A stretch of 64,000 nucleotides of DNA, taken from assembly GCA_963693315.1 (NCBI GenBank), contig OY856187.1, positions 70,970,033 to 71,034,032 on the forward strand, in the 5' to 3' direction. The stretch's first letter is position 1. Every line of letters begins with the position of its first letter. Below the pieces are notes generated by a model, which saw only the letters and a list, made by a program, of their open reading frames with translations, was not told the origin of the DNA and did no database searches. This DNA is from Diogma glabrata (Eukaryota; Arthropoda; Insecta; Diptera; Cylindrotomidae). A program made the position numbers and the translations under genes. This document shows positions 49,245 through 61,459 of this stretch, piece after piece.

Positions 49245-49703
49245 ATCAGGATACCTGGATGACTAAAATTTGAACCAACCTAGAATATTAGTTTTGGGCT
49301 TAAATTGTTCGCTTAATCATAGGCTTTTGACAGTCATCTATTATTTTTACAAATTCAAAATGGCAGATCCAAAATGGCGTTGAAATCAACCAAATAATCC
49401 TAATAATTATATTAGATCATTAGTAAACTATCATTATTATTTGTTTATGGATGTATATTATAAATTCCATTAACAGCTGTTTTTAAAATACTGGCTATAA
49501 AACTCAAATTTCTTATAACCTAACCTTAAATTTCACTTTTTCCTCTATAAACTGAGATTTTTTTATCAAAATTTTCTATAATAAAAGATTACATATTACC
49601 TAAATGATTATACATAGCCTTCAAAAGCATTGTAATTGCCATAACTTGATATTTTTAAATATGCAAAATATATGTTTTGGAAGGGTAAGGGAGAATAGAA
49701 GGG
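49245..49703. repeat. Left half of an inverted repeat split by the 11.8-kb hAT element
   Basis: Landmarks CAGGATACCTGGATG, TTTTGGGCTTAAATTGTT, AATCATAGGCTTTTGA and ACAAATTCAAAATGGCAGAT recur in inverted order at 61528-62115. The hAT element entered the loop between the arms. Confidence 0.8.
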
Positions 49704-49849
49704 GGTGGAAACAGTGGCGTAGCTAGCATGGGTGACACCCGGGGCGGATATTGTGGTGTCACCCCAAGAATGAAAACTGTCAATATTAATAAAAAGCCGA
49801 TATACGTAATTTATAATTTTATTTAATTAATACAAATTATTTAATTATT

Positions 49850-50500
49850 GCAAATGAGCATTATTATTAATAAGTTATATATAATTAAAGTACTGTTTTA
49901 TTATACATTCTTTCATATTGATGTATGAAAATGAATCTTTTATGAAAGTATCAGCGTCGTCACTCAAAAAAATTAAAATGTATACAGTTGTATATAAAAA
50001 AAGAGTATCCAAATGTATACATGATTATTTGATGTTGCTAATTTATTTGAGAACGACCTATATTGTGCGGTTTCAGCGCAAAATATACCTGGAATTCCTT
50101 TTGTTCATTGCAACGGTTACGGTATAATGCAACCTTAAATGCACTCAATTCAGAACTGTTTACAAAAAATGTTATCGTTTTTCCACAACTGTTTATATTT
50201 GCTACACTGTTCGCCAATTTTCTGTTCCTTTATTTCTACTAAAAGAGAATACGACGAACAATGTAACACAATTAATTAACATTTTCAAATGCATTTAATG
50301 CATTTTATACACAATGTTTTCTTGCGAATAAATTGTATCCATTCCAAAAGTTTTGCGAGTTTTTGGTAGCCAGTAGCTATTTAAAAAAATTTTTATATAA
50401 TGTATCCAAATTAATACAAATGTATCCAAGTGGCAACTCTGGAAAGTATAGTAAAAGTAAAATAAGAGTAGAATTAATATACTCTCACATACATATTATA
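49850..50500. other. Left subterminal region of the hAT element
   Basis: AT-rich non-coding sequence between the left terminus and the transposase stop. It includes many GTATCCAAATG-like words around 50010-50420. Confidence 0.4.
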
Positions 50501-50509
50501 TACATACAC

Positions 50510-53257
50510 TTAAAATCTCTTCTTTCTAGCTTTAACAGCTGCAAACTCAGAAATCACAACTTCAAAATTTATATTTTGTGCTGCCTCATGTTTTATGGTT
50601 AATATGCCAAGATTTTTAAGCCTTGTTTGGGTCATTGTTGCCCGCAAGTAATTTTTAATTAATTTTAATTTGCTGAAACTCCTCTCACACGAAGCCACTG
50701 ATACGCAAATAGTCATAAATAACTTTAGTGCGACCATAAGATTCGGAAGAGATTCTGTAAAATCCCATTTCACGATGAATTTCAAAAAGTCTAGGCACAC
50801 CCAGTTAGAAACTGTAACATTGGTCGCTTTTAAATGCCTCCTCAACCTTGGTATCTCTGTGAGGAGTTCCGTTTCCGATGGCTCATCATAAAAACTGGCA
50901 AATTTTGATACAGATAATTTCAATTCTTCACTGTTCGCCAAAAGCAAAGTCTTTGTCTGAACAACCTCGAACAATGAAGCAACATCTTGAACTGACTTCA
51001 GTCTTGTTCGGAGTTCAACACTGTATCGGTCAAGACATTCCAACATGTCCTTTTTAAGTTCAGCTCTCAGTGTCAGTCCAACATCTGGAGCCAACTCACC
51101 AGCCATTCGTTTTTCACGACGAATTCGTCTGTCCATTGGAATGTCATAGCTCTCCGATTTCGTCGCAGCAAGATCTATTGCCCGTTATACAATGTCATTT
51201 CGTTTTTCTTCAATATAGAGATGAAGTGACTCTATTTTTGTAATTAATTGATCAATATTTAAGCCTTTGCTTTGCAATCCAATCTGAGCACAATTTATTT
51301 CCCTAAGAACATCATTCCAAAACAAATGATAGCAAAGAAACGTAAAATCACACACTGCATGCATAAGGTTGTGTGCAGCGCCTCTAGTGTCTACATTTTC
51401 TTGTTGATCACTTAGCTTCTCAATTGCAGCCACAATCCCATCAAAATTTTCAGCCAATACTTTTACTGCAGCATAATGATCACTCCAATGCGTTGTTAAG
51501 AGTCTTTTAACAGTTGTTTTGCTGTGTTTAACAAGCACTTCCCAGCGGCTAGTCGAAGCAGAAAAAAATGTAAAACTGGCCTCCACTGTTCCGAAAAACG
51601 TTACACAAGCTACATTTTGTGCAAATGAGTGTTGGCCACATAAATTAATTGAATGATCTATGCAGCCTACAAAAATTGCTTTGTTATTTTTTGCTTTAAT
51701 AATAGCTTGCACTCCTCCATGTATACCACTCATAACAGCTGCATTATCATAACTTTGGGAACGACAATTCATAATCTCCAAACCGTCATTTTTAAGGTTT
51801 TTAAGAATTTCATCGCTTAAATCAGCGGCTTTTTTTCCATGTAAAGAAAAAAATCCAAGGAATACTTCTTTGACTTCCATTTTTCTACCATCAATTTTCA
51901 CATAACGAATCACTTCAGACATTTGATCAATATGTGAAATAAAGGTAATAAAATAAAGGTGTGCTATCAAACATAATTCCAAAATATTTAGCTGATTTAA
52001 TTTCGTTGACAAGCTTAAACTTTACGAGGTTCGCTAAAACATTTATGAACTCATTTTGTATTTCTGGTGACAAATATGATACTTTTGGTGATTTGCCATG
52101 CTCCAAATTCAAAATGTGTTCTTTTAACACTACATCATAATTTGACAATAGATTGACTAGTTCTAAAAATTGCCTTTATTTGAAGAACTTTGTCCTTCAT
52201 CATGTCCCCGAAATGCTAGGTTTTGTTTAGATAAAAAGAAAGTTGTATCCAATAATCTGGATAAAAGATGTTTCCACTTTTGTTTTTCATTATCTATTAA
52301 TTGTAAGGCTGCGTCTCCTATCGTTTCATGACATTTCAACCTCATTTCCAAAGTTTTCCACTTTTCAAAATTCTCCAGATGTTCATTTGAAGTTTCATGG
52401 TCGGCTACTTTGGGATTTAGTTTTCACCACTTCTGAAATCCAGTCGTAAATGCTGAATTTATATTACAACTATTGGTGACAGCAAATATACGACAGCAGA
52501 AGCAGTACAGGCTATTATTTATAGGAAAATAAACCATCCATGACCGCAGAATTTTTTCTCCATTAGGCATCACTTTATAAAACCATTCTTTAGAAAGATG
52601 GCGAACATTACCTTTTGTGTATAACCCGGGTCTAGATACAGGAGCAAACGGCCCTTCTCTATTTTGAAAATGTTCACTTCCTTTTTTTATAATTTCAATG
52701 CGAACATTATCAGAGACGGGTATATTCCAATGTGATACATCTCTTAAGTCCTGAAGTGATTCACTCATACAAATACTGTCTTCGATAGTAGAAGCATTAG
52801 CAGCATTATCACTATCATTTTCAGTATTTTTTTCTGATTCGTCTTCATGATGGGTTATCATTTTTAATTCTGTGTTGTCGCTGTTACTTTCTGGGCGGTT
52901 ATTTTGTAGTGTTATCTCACTAGGTGAGATAAAAAGTGAGATAAAATATTTGTTTTTGATCGATTATATTAGATAAAAGAAATCATTTAAACATAATTTT
53001 TTTATCTCACTATTTATCTCACCTAGTGAGATAACACTACAAAATAACCACCCTGAAGATGAGCCAATATTCTCTGAAACATCCGTTGCATTAACGTGAG
53101 AATCAGTTACTTTTGATGAGCTTTGGCTATCATCAGGTTTTGTAACATATTTATAAATCGATCCAGATATGCTCTGAATATCATCTATTTTAGCCTGTTT
53201 GGCCTTTCTCTGCTGGAACCCGCTTTTTCTTTTAGAAGTATGAACTCCTCCTGGCAT
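50510..53257 (-). pseudogene. hAT transposase, ZMYM1/TTF-type, inactivated
   Basis: In minus-strand order: Lys-rich N-terminus MPGGVHTSKRKSGFQQRKAK (53257) to 53054; a 161-bp foldback insertion; 52892-52424 (acidic stretch, then the TTF-type region HLSKEWFYKVMPNGEKILRS, SWMVYF, LYCFCCRIF); a frameshift; ETIGDAALQLIDNEKQKWKH and NLAFRGHDEGQSSSNKGNF (52351-52163); 52148-51927; 52012-51185 (core with FDSTP, MNCRSQSYDNAAVMSGIHGG, VGCIDHSINLCG and a run through LREINCAQIGLQSKGLN); a stop at 51185; and 51136-50510 with the dimerisation domain CVSVASCERSFSKLKLIKNY. At least four breaks. It is paralogous to the transposase at 11444 but clearly distinct. Confidence 0.9.
52893..53053. mobile_element. 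161-bp foldback element inside the transposase frame
   Basis: The ends GGGCGGTTATTTTGTAGTG and CACTACAAAATAACCACCC are inverted, and the inner parts are also palindromic (TTATCTCACTAGGTGAGATAA on the left, mirrored on the right). It splits the transposase after GSSSG. No target duplication could be recognised. Confidence 0.88.
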
Positions 53258-54560
53258 ATTTATTTGTTGGGATATTTGCTAGACGAAATCTAAAAAAATA
53301 TTTTTAATTATAGTAGGTATCAGCAAACCTATAATTCTAAATATATTTGTAGGATACATATGTCTATTTCATAATAATTTATTTAAAATTCCTTGCAACA
53401 ACTTATATTAAACAATATTTGATAAAATGGAATATACAAATCATATGCTTAATATTATTAGGAACCATTTAAAAATATATAAATATAAAATCCATCTCTT
53501 AGAATTTTATATAAAGTATTGAAACCAAAATTAAATATCCAATTAGAATCATGCTCAATAATTTACAAATTTAATTGTAATTCTTTTGAAAAATTTTACA
53601 TCTGGAAAACCGGAAAATGTTTTAAAGACTCATTTAAGGAATATAGTCTAAAAATCTAAGAAGAAAAATAATCAAAATTTAAAGTCTATTTTTAAATTTA
53701 AAATCAATCCATTTAGTTAATAACAATCATAACTACACCACTTTTAAACAAAATTTGAAGGCTTTACATTTATGTTACAAGGATTTTTTAAATAAATTTA
53801 GTTCAAATAAATTATTATATTAGTAAATAAAAACAACTTGGAGAACAAAATATTTTTATATTTTAATTTTTTTTTTAAATAAATAAAATACAAAATTTTT
53901 TGCTTTAGTTTTATTTTAATTTAATCCAATTAAATTCTCTAAAATGTAATGACATCATTCAATTTCACCAACAACATTTGAATTATATTAATAACAAATA
54001 ATTATACTTCTAGCCTACTGGGATATTAAAAATTATCAAATAATTTTTGAAATAATTAACTGATATGGTTGGCAGTAGGCCAACGTATAATTCATAAAAA
54101 ATATATAAAGAAATGAAAAATGGCAAAAAAATTTCTAAACGAATTCCCCTCGTTCGTTGATAAATTCTCATAATTTTTTGGAAAATTCCTACAGCAAGTA
54201 GTATTAATAATAGCCCTCGGCCTACGGCTTCGTGCTATTATCAATATATGTATTTGCTTTCGAAATTTTTAAAAGATTATTTCGAATTATCATCGCCCTT
54301 GGATGATTACTACTGATAATTTTTTAAAATGTTTAATATATGTTAGTTATGTAATCCATGGTAAAATGAAAATAAGGTATTCTCACTAGAGTGACAGCGA
54401 TGCCATTTTGATTTTAATTGACGTCATTCAGAGTTTTATATAATACGTTTGTTGTTATTATCAATGAGAAAAGCTATTGTTTTTAAATTAAAAATATATT
54501 TAGAATGATTTTTAGTAGAATGAGTTAATTTATTAGTTTATGAAATGATTGAAATTAATT
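53258..54560. other. AT-rich non-coding sequence within the hAT element
   Basis: Lies between the transposase start and the nested LINE tail. No coding sequence or repeat recognised. A Y-rich run TGTTTTTATTT appears near 53827. Confidence 0.4.
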
Positions 54561-54936
54561 CATTCATTTTTTTTTTTTTTTAACTTTTTTTATTTTCCTA
54601 AAAAAATATACATTTCATAGTGGAAAACATTTTCTATATACTAAATTATAATAATTAATTTTTTATTTTTTTTTTTTTTTTTTTTTTTTTCATTTTTTTA
54701 TTTTTTTTTTTTTTTTTTTTTTTTTTTATTTTGTTACATTTTTATGAATTATATATACATATTCTCTCTTAAAGTTATCTTGACATAAAAATATGCAGAA
54801 ATTTTTTAAAATTTTACCGAATATCTGATTCAAGTAACATGAAACGAGGTACAATCAATCGAACAACTAAGTAATTTAGAAAGGCTAGGTGAGATTTGAA
54901 TCCTAAACTTAGTACATCCTACATGTTGAGTTACAT

Positions 54937-57668
54937 TCACAAGCCATGACTTATGTTGTACTCATTAACAAAATTAACATACAACTGAGATCTGATTGTG
55001 GTTTTAAATTTACTTATGTTAGTTTGTTTAATTGGGTTTTGAAGGTTGTGAAACAGTTGGAGACCTTTATAAAATACGCTGTTTTGGCAGACTGCATACG
55101 TGTATCTTGGAGGACGGAAGTTAGCTGCATATCTTCCAGATCGAGATGATATTGAACTATTTGAAACAAGCGGGTTATTAAATTTGATTAAGTTATTGGA
55201 AATTTTATAGATTGTGAGTAGGTATTCATATTCAATAAGTTTTTTAAATGGGAGAATCTTTTCACTATAGAGTCGGACTGTTGGAGTAAGATTTGGTAAG
55301 GATTTCAGTTTTTTCAGAGCTTGATTTTGCAATATTTGTAATTGCTGGATTTTAGTTTCTCCTGCGCTCCCCCAGATAGGTAACAAGTAGACTAGATGAG
55401 ACTGTATTAAAGCAAAGTAAACATTGAGAGCTACATTCTGGTATAGATATTTGCCTACTCTGTTGAACACTCCAACTATAGGAGATATTTTATTTTTCAC
55501 ATAGTCAACATGATTTGCCCAATTAAAGTGTGAATTTAAACGAAGGCCAAGATAAACCGTTGATTCCAATCTTTTGATATATTCGTCATTTAGCTTAATA
55601 TGTTGAATTGAGCCAACGCCGATTGGGTTTCTTATATAGAAGTTGATGAAGTGTGTTTTATTGATATTAAGTCGTAATTTGTTTTGAGTCAGCCATTTGT
55701 CCAGTGTGGTAAGATCTGATTCCATCTGGGTTTGCAATTCAACATTGTTGGAACAACTGTACGTTAGAATAGCGTCATCCGCGAATAATTGTAATGAACC
55801 ATTAAATTTAATACTGAAAATATCATTGACATATATTAAGAATAAAATTGGACCGAGAATCGATCCTTGGGGAACACCACATTCAATATTTTTGAGTTCA
55901 GATTTGGAATTTCCAATCTGAACAAATTGAGTTCGATCAGATAGGTAGTTTTTAAGTAGTTTTAGTACCTGCCCTTTGATCCCAATCCTTTTTAGCTTCT
56001 TGATTAGAATTTTGTGGTTAACACAGTCGAATGCCTTCATAAGATCAATCAATAAACTGGCTGTCATTTTTTTGTTCTGTAAGCTTTGATATATGAGTTC
56101 AACTAAATTTAAAGTTGCCGCAAGAGAGCTACTGGATTGCAAGAAACCAAACTGATTTGCATCAATTAAATTGTTATGTTTTAGGTATTTATTTAGCTGT
56201 TTTTGTATAGGGCGTTCATAGATTTTAGAAATTATGGGAAGGATTGAGATTGGGCGGTAGTTGTTTTTATCTTGTTTACACCCTTTTTTATATATTGGAA
56301 TTATTTTTGCCTGTTTAAGGACGTTTGGGAAGCATCCAGTGTCGAAAGTTTTATTGATACTATGAGTTAAAGATGGGATAATTTTTGTTGCAATGGATTT
56401 TAAATACTTGACCGATAACAAGTCATGGCCACTTGAAGTGCTTGTATCTAGCTCATCTATTAGTTCAGCAACCTTGTTTTCATTAATATGGTCAAAGTTG
56501 TAAAACGCACCACTAATACTTTGAGTTTCATGCATTGGAGATTCTGACCAAATTTTTTTGGGATTGTTTATATTATTTTGAAATTGGTTTGAATAATATT
56601 TGGCTTTGGCTTGAAATATAAGAGAACGTATTTCTTTTTTAAGGTTTTTTTTCCAAATGTCAAAGTAGTCGTTAGCGGGATATTTTTGTGATAGTTTGTA
56701 GAATTTGTTTCGGAGCTTAATTTTTTTCTTCAATTCTATAGTAAACCAAGGCTTTGTATAACAGTTGTTTGGGATACAATCTTGGCGCAAAATTTTGGTT
56801 TTTGTATGTTGTTTGAGAACCGAGCATAAGCCAGAGTAAAATTGTACAAAATCAATCTCATCAAAGTTTATATTGGAGATATATTTATCAATTTCAGCGA
56901 AGTTAGTTTTAATGATTTCTTTTTCTGTTTTATTGGAAGAGCAGTGTTTATTTATATCACACGTAAATAACAGGAATTTGTGGTCACTCAGATAAGAATC
57001 ATTATAGAGCACGTAACAAGGAGCCGAGGAAGAGGAAAGTATGTGATCAAGAAATGTTCGGATTGTGTTAGATTTCCTTGTATAAAATTTATCATCCAGA
57101 CTATTGACGATGTTGAACCCGTTATGCGCGATCTTAGATACATAGTTAAAGACACGAGTATCAGATTTATCTTTAATATTATAATTAAAGTCTCCCACAA
57201 TGATTGAATGTTTATATTTCTTAAGCAGAGATTCAAAATAATCTAGAAATTGCTCACCATCTGTATGACCTGGACGATAGACTCCAATCACATTTAATTT
57301 CAACTTTTTGGACTTTATGACAACAAAATCGTTTTCAAGGAAGGAGGAACTAAAATCGCACTCGAAATCAAGCTCATCTGATACGAATATGGTCACTCCA
57401 CCACCCTTTCTCTCACGTGTTAAATGATAAGCCCTAAAATTGCTGATATTTATGTTAATGTCGTCAGAAAAGTTTCAACTAGAACTAATATATCAATCCT
57501 GACACCCTGACTATTCATCAATTCTTCAAGTCCTTCGATTTTATTTTTTAGCCGATTAATATTAATGTAAAGGATGTTCAATCCATTTATTGACTTACTA
57601 GCCTCGACAAATTCAGATGTTTGTAGAAAGTATTGATTAATATTGTTCGATTCCAGTACAAGGTTCAT
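54937..57668 (-). pseudogene. LINE ORF2, endonuclease + reverse transcriptase, one frameshift
   Basis: The N-terminus (57668-57475) reads NGLNILYININRLKNKIEGL and RIDILVLVETFL. A one-base shift near 57470 moves the frame to one reading LTRERKGGGVTIFVSDEL, after which an 819-codon frame runs to 54937: NVIGVYRPGHTDGEQF, SIIVGDFNYNI, FLDHIL and YLSDHKFLLF (endonuclease), then TSSGHDLLSVKYLK, AKIIPIYKKGCKQDKNNYRP, ANQFGFLQSSSSLAATL, TASLLIDLMKAFDCVNHKIL (palm A), CGVPQGSILGPILFLIYVND and the catalytic LQLFADDAILTYSC. All key catalytic residues seem present. One frame correction would restore the reading frame; no repaired sequence is given. Jockey/CR1 superfamily. Confidence 0.88.
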
Positions 57669-57910
57669 TTAGCTTGAGTTTTTCAGATACCAGAAACTTC
57701 TTGTCTAAAAAGAAAACTAAAATTAGTATATTTTGTATGCCAATGAGAAACAAAAAAGAATTAAAATTAAAGTTCAATGAAAAAACAATTAATGAACAAA
57801 AAATAGAGTAAGACAAAATATGTATAAAAATAAAATACTTAATATTTAATAACAGAGTTTTTTCTCTATCGTATGAAAACAGCTGACCGGTGAGTTTTAT
57901 TGTTTTAGAT

Positions 57911-58876
57911 TTAACAAAATTCAATAACGGAATTATTATTGTTTTCGTTTTTTCTAACATGTATTTTTCTTGAATTATGGCGTTGAGTGGATCGTTCAAT
58001 TATTTCAGAACAAAATTGAGAACATTCTTCTTGCGATTGGATTTTTGTTGGCATTTCATCCAAATTGCCTGTGGTTTTGGCGTATATAAAACCATGTCTA
58101 TTCCAGACATATCGGATTAGTTTTTTCTTTTTTAAAACATTCAGTTTTTTTAAAATATCGGCATAGTCTGGTGTGAGTCTGTCGTTTATGTGGACTTCTT
58201 TTGCAGGCATGGTAGTTGAGGGAAACAGCTGATTTAAGTACAATTTGCCCCAATTTTTTTTATTTTTCATCAAACAAGCTTTAGCATGACCATTTTTCAA
58301 TCGAATAAAGATTTGAAGTAGTTTCACGTTATTCTGATTATTTCTGCTGGAATTTGTTTTGCGCTCATGGAAAGAGTCAATCAGATCAAGATCAGTGTGC
58401 AGCGCCTGGAATATGACTTTAATCATTTCCCATGTATTATATGTATTTGTATTTACTTCTAAACCAGCTATAATAATATCATTTGATAAAGCATTTTGTT
58501 TTAATTGACATACTTCCCGTTTTAGTTGATTGATGATAAGTAATGAATCAGCCTGTTGTCCTTGGAGTACAATTAATTCTTTTTTATTCAAATTAACATC
58601 TTTATTTAAATTATCCACGGTGCATATGATTTTTTGTATTTCATTTTGAATATTGGTAACAGTGGTTGATAGGCTATCCATATCTGTTTTAATGTTTGAT
58701 TGGAGAGAACTAATTGCTTCAAGGATATCAGCATTAGATGGTTGATTTGAGTGAGTGAGTTCTTGGTTTGCTATATCAGAACTTGAAGTAGATGGTACTG
58801 GTGGTGTACCAGGTCTATTCCTAGTAACCTTTCCGTTGTCCCGTGCTCCCACCATTACAGAATTTTTTGGAGACAC
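57911..58876 (-). CDS. LINE ORF1 with coiled coil and Baculo_FP-like domain
   Basis: An intact frame of 321 codons from ATG at 58876 (MSPKNSVMVGARDNGKVTRN). A Pro/Ser/Thr-rich head is followed by a coiled coil with repeating hydrophobic positions (ADILEAISSLQSNIKTDMDS, then TVDNLNKDVNLNKKELIVLQ), an IIAGLEVN segment, and a C-terminal part containing VKLLQIFIRLKNGHAKACLM and YADILKKLNVLKKKKLIRYV with WNRHGFIYAKT. The 'F.N..L...LL..A' / 'YVW...G.I..RK' pattern is that of the Baculo_FP domain common in arthropod LINE ORF1. Such proteins bind RNA and trimerise through the coiled coil. It lies 240 nt upstream of ORF2. Confidence 0.85.
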   Translation of the reverse strand: MSPKNSVMVGARDNGKVTRNRPGTPPVPSTSSSDIANQELTHSNQPSNADILEAISSLQSNIKTDMDSLSTTVTNIQNEIQKIICTVDNLNKDVNLNKKELIVLQGQQADSLLIINQLKREVCQLKQNALSNDIIIAGLEVNTNTYNTWEMIKVIFQALHTDLDLIDSFHERKTNSSRNNQNNVKLLQIFIRLKNGHAKACLMKNKKNWGKLYLNQLFPSTTMPAKEVHINDRLTPDYADILKKLNVLKKKKLIRYVWNRHGFIYAKTTGNLDEMPTKIQSQEECSQFCSEIIERSTQRHNSRKIHVRKNENNNNSVIEFC

Positions 58877-58920
58877 TTTCGTTGTTTCACTGATATTATT
58901 TACAACAAAACATAGTCAAC

Positions 58921-59190
58921 TTATTTAGGCTATATTTTGAGGTTTCGAAAATTTCTATATAGTCTTATGGTCACTTATTTTATATTGGCATAAAAGAAAG
59001 TTGATATCATTTGCATATCATTTGCACATTAATTAATGAACTTTAGTATTTGTTTTACTATTAAAATTTAAAACATATACAAATTTAAATGCCGAACTAC
59101 GCTAAAACCTGCAAAAGTTTTCAACAAATGTGAAAAATCATACTCAAAACATAAGGTTTTTTAATTTCCAGAAAAATAAATCAATTTGTA
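58921..59190. other. LINE 5' edge and AT-rich sequence
   Basis: No coding sequence recognised. The LINE 5' UTR must end somewhere here. Confidence 0.4.
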
Positions 59191-59194
59191 GTGG

Positions 59195-59340
59195 ATAGGG
59201 ATCATGTGGAAAAAGAAAATGTTCGTATTTATTATAAGATAGTTTGTTCCTTACACTTCACTGAAAATGATTGGACTTTAAAAGACAAACTTTTAAATAC
59301 TCTAATGAGTAAAAGATCGTTGAATTGATCGTTGAAAGTG
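59195..59340 (+). pseudogene. THAP-type zinc-finger scrap
   Basis: The plus strand reads VCSLHFTENDW then TLKDKLLNT and KRSL before a stop. C--HF followed by 'LKDKLLN...K' resembles the second half of a THAP DNA-binding domain (C2CH finger). The first half and the AVPT motif are missing, so this is a remnant of a THAP gene or of a P-element-like transposon. Confidence 0.35.
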
Positions 59341-59479
59341 GAACCTTATCTTAGAACATACAAGGAAGTGGTTACTTCCAATATTTGCACATCTAAAGGA
59401 ACGCACATCCAAATCGCTCGAAAAGAAACGTGCTATTGCTAGTACTTGATCAATTTGACTTCAAGAGTTTCCATTCGGC

Positions 59480-60060
59480 TTAAAAACATAAGTCTGCTTA
59501 TGAATCGATAGATGCGAATAGAAAGTACTGGCAATTCTCAAATTATTTGATAATGCAAACTCAGTCATTCTCTCACCATTATCATTGTTGGTGTTGATTT
59601 CATAACCTCCTCCAGTGCTATATAGAAAATATTGACGGTCTTAGCTTCAGCAGGTGCATGCAAGGCAATAAGAGAAACATTGTTTTATGTACCGCGTACC
59701 TCTAAGTAGCAAATCCTCTCATTGACCAGGATGAATTCCAACACGACTTCTTATATGCGTGCACCAACAAGGAAACCAGTACTAAATTCATTTCGAGAAG
59801 AATGACCACTACTGCATAAAGAGTGACTATTCGAGTTTTGTTTTCCGATTATTGGCTGTCTAATTTCTTGCAGAGAAATGATATCCATCCTATGTCTCTC
59901 AGCCTCTGTTTCTAGGCTTATTAAAGCATCATGAGCGATCAGGCTGCACACGTTTCACGTTCCGATTCGGTAGTTTGGTTCTTTCTCACGTTCAGGTAAA
60001 GCTTCTGTTGTTTTGTTAGTGTCTGGCATTCTTTTTTTGGTTATCAAATTTAACAAAGCT
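59480..60060 (-). pseudogene. RTE-like LINE endonuclease N-terminal fragment
   Basis: The minus strand reads REKEPNYRIGTSKRVQP / VCSLIAHDALISLETEAERH, RMDIISLQEIRQPIIGKQ and then SGHSSRNEFSTGFLVGARI (59951-59751). The 'YRIGTWNV-SL', 'DI-ALQEIRW' and 'H-FGTGF-V-KR' boxes are the endonuclease start of an RTE-type element. It is truncated and frame-broken. The section to about 60290 may be its leader. Confidence 0.6.
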
Positions 60061-60299
60061 TTTTTTCGGAGTGATGGTATTAACCTCAGTCCCAATCCAA
60101 ATTTTCGTTAATGGTTCTGTTATGATGTGAAGGTTATAAGAAGTTTTAAGGCGCCAATTCGCCGTGATGTAGCGTAATAAACTAAGCAGTTTTTCTCTGC
60201 TTGTCTCCGATACACCAACCTAATTCTGTCTGCATTGCCCCTGCAGCGTGGCGTGGACGTCGAATTTCCTACCCTGTAAAATGCTCTTTAGAGTTAGAA

Positions 60300-60688
60300 A
60301 ACTTAATAAACAAATTGTTAATGAAAAAAATAAGGAAAACCAAAACGTAAAAATTATATTTTCTCTAATTTTCAAATTAAAACATTTTTTGTTTCTTCAT
60401 ATTTACGCCGGATGACGTCACACAAAATCGTTATACCATGTATGTAATCCAAAGAACGCTGAGTAAAATTTTAGTTTTGATATATGTACTATCAATTGCT
60501 TAATGCAAAGCAATTCTATAAAAATTGCTTTTTAACGCAAAGAAATACACACATATTGTTAAAATTTTATTTTACGTAATAACTCAAGAATTTTAAAAAG
60601 TAGAATAGATCCTTTTTGAATCAATAGGACACATTTATTAGCTATCACAATTTATAAATTAAAATTATATGGATAACCTGGTTGAAAT
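60300..60688. other. AT-rich non-coding sequence inside the hAT element
   Basis: Nothing recognised. Confidence 0.4.
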
Positions 60689-61459
60689 GGTTTCGAAGTA
60701 ATTTATCGTTGAAAACATGTGATGGTTTGTTTAAGTTTTTTACGTTCGGGTGTCACCCCAAAACGGTTTCGAAGTGATTTATCGTTGAAAACATTGTGAT
60801 GGTTTGTTTAAGTTTTTTACATTCGGGTGTCACCCCAAAACGGTTTCGAAGTGATTTATCGTTGAAAACATTGTGATGGTTTGTTTAAGTTTTTTACGCT
60901 CGGGTGTCACCCCAAAACGGTTTCGAAGTGATTTATCGTTGAAAACATTGTGATGGTTTGTTTAAGTTTTTTACATTCGGGTGTCACCCCAAAACGGTTT
61001 TGAAGTGATTTATCGTTGAAAACATTGTGATGGTTTGTTTACGTTTTTACGTTCGGGTGTCACCCCAAAACGGTTTCGAAGTGATTTATCGTTGAAAACA
61101 TTGTGATGGTTTGTTTAAGTTTTTTACATTCGGGTGTCACCCCAAAACGGTTTTGAAGTGATTTATCGTTGAAAACATTGTGATGGTTTGTTTAAGTTTT
61201 TTACGCTCGGGTGTCACCCCAAAACGGTTTCGAAGTGATTTATCGTGGAAAACATTGTGATGGTTTGTTTAAGTTTTTTACATTCGGGTGTCACCCCAAA
61301 ACGGTTTCGAAGCGATTTATCGTTGAAAACATTGTGATGGTTTGTTTACGTTTTTTACATTCGGGTGTCACCCCAAAACGGTTTCGAAGTGATTTATCGT
61401 TGAAAACATTGTGATGGTTTGTTTAAGTTTTTTACGTTTGGGTGTCACCCCAAAACGGG
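60689..61459. repeat. 77-bp minisatellite, ten copies, next to the right hAT terminus
   Basis: Units start GGTTTCGAAGTGATTTATCG at 60689, 60765, 60842, 60919, 60996, 61072, 61149, 61226, 61303 and 61380, with spacings of 76-77. Each ends with TCGGGTGTCACCCCAAAACG, a motif also present in the left subterminal region (GGTGTCACCCCAAGAA at 49762) and overlapping the GGGTGTCACCC half of the terminus. Small variants (ACATTCGGG, ACGTTCGGG, ACGCTCGGG) alternate between units. Confidence 0.97.

Larger units (their letters stand above)
54658..58920 (-). mobile_element. Nearly intact LINE (Baculo_FP-type ORF1, APE + RT ORF2) nested in the hAT element
   Basis: Minus strand: ORF1 at 58876-57911, ORF2 at about 57668-54937, a ~200-nt 3' UTR, and a tail that shows on the plus strand as long T-runs (54658-54727). 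An AATAAAA signal precedes the tail. There is only one clear frameshift, so this is among the youngest insertions in the window. The 5' edge near 58920 is not defined, and no target duplication was found. Confidence 0.85.

Noticed and set aside
54630..58970. TTTCTATATA near both ends of the nested LINE as a target duplication
   Set aside because: The left copy is not adjacent to the A-tail and the right is not at a defined 5' edge; in AT-rich DNA a 10-mer match is weak.
60689..61459. Regular 77-bp repeat as a CRISPR array
   Set aside because: The whole unit repeats without unique spacers, the host is an insect, and the array belongs to a hAT terminus.
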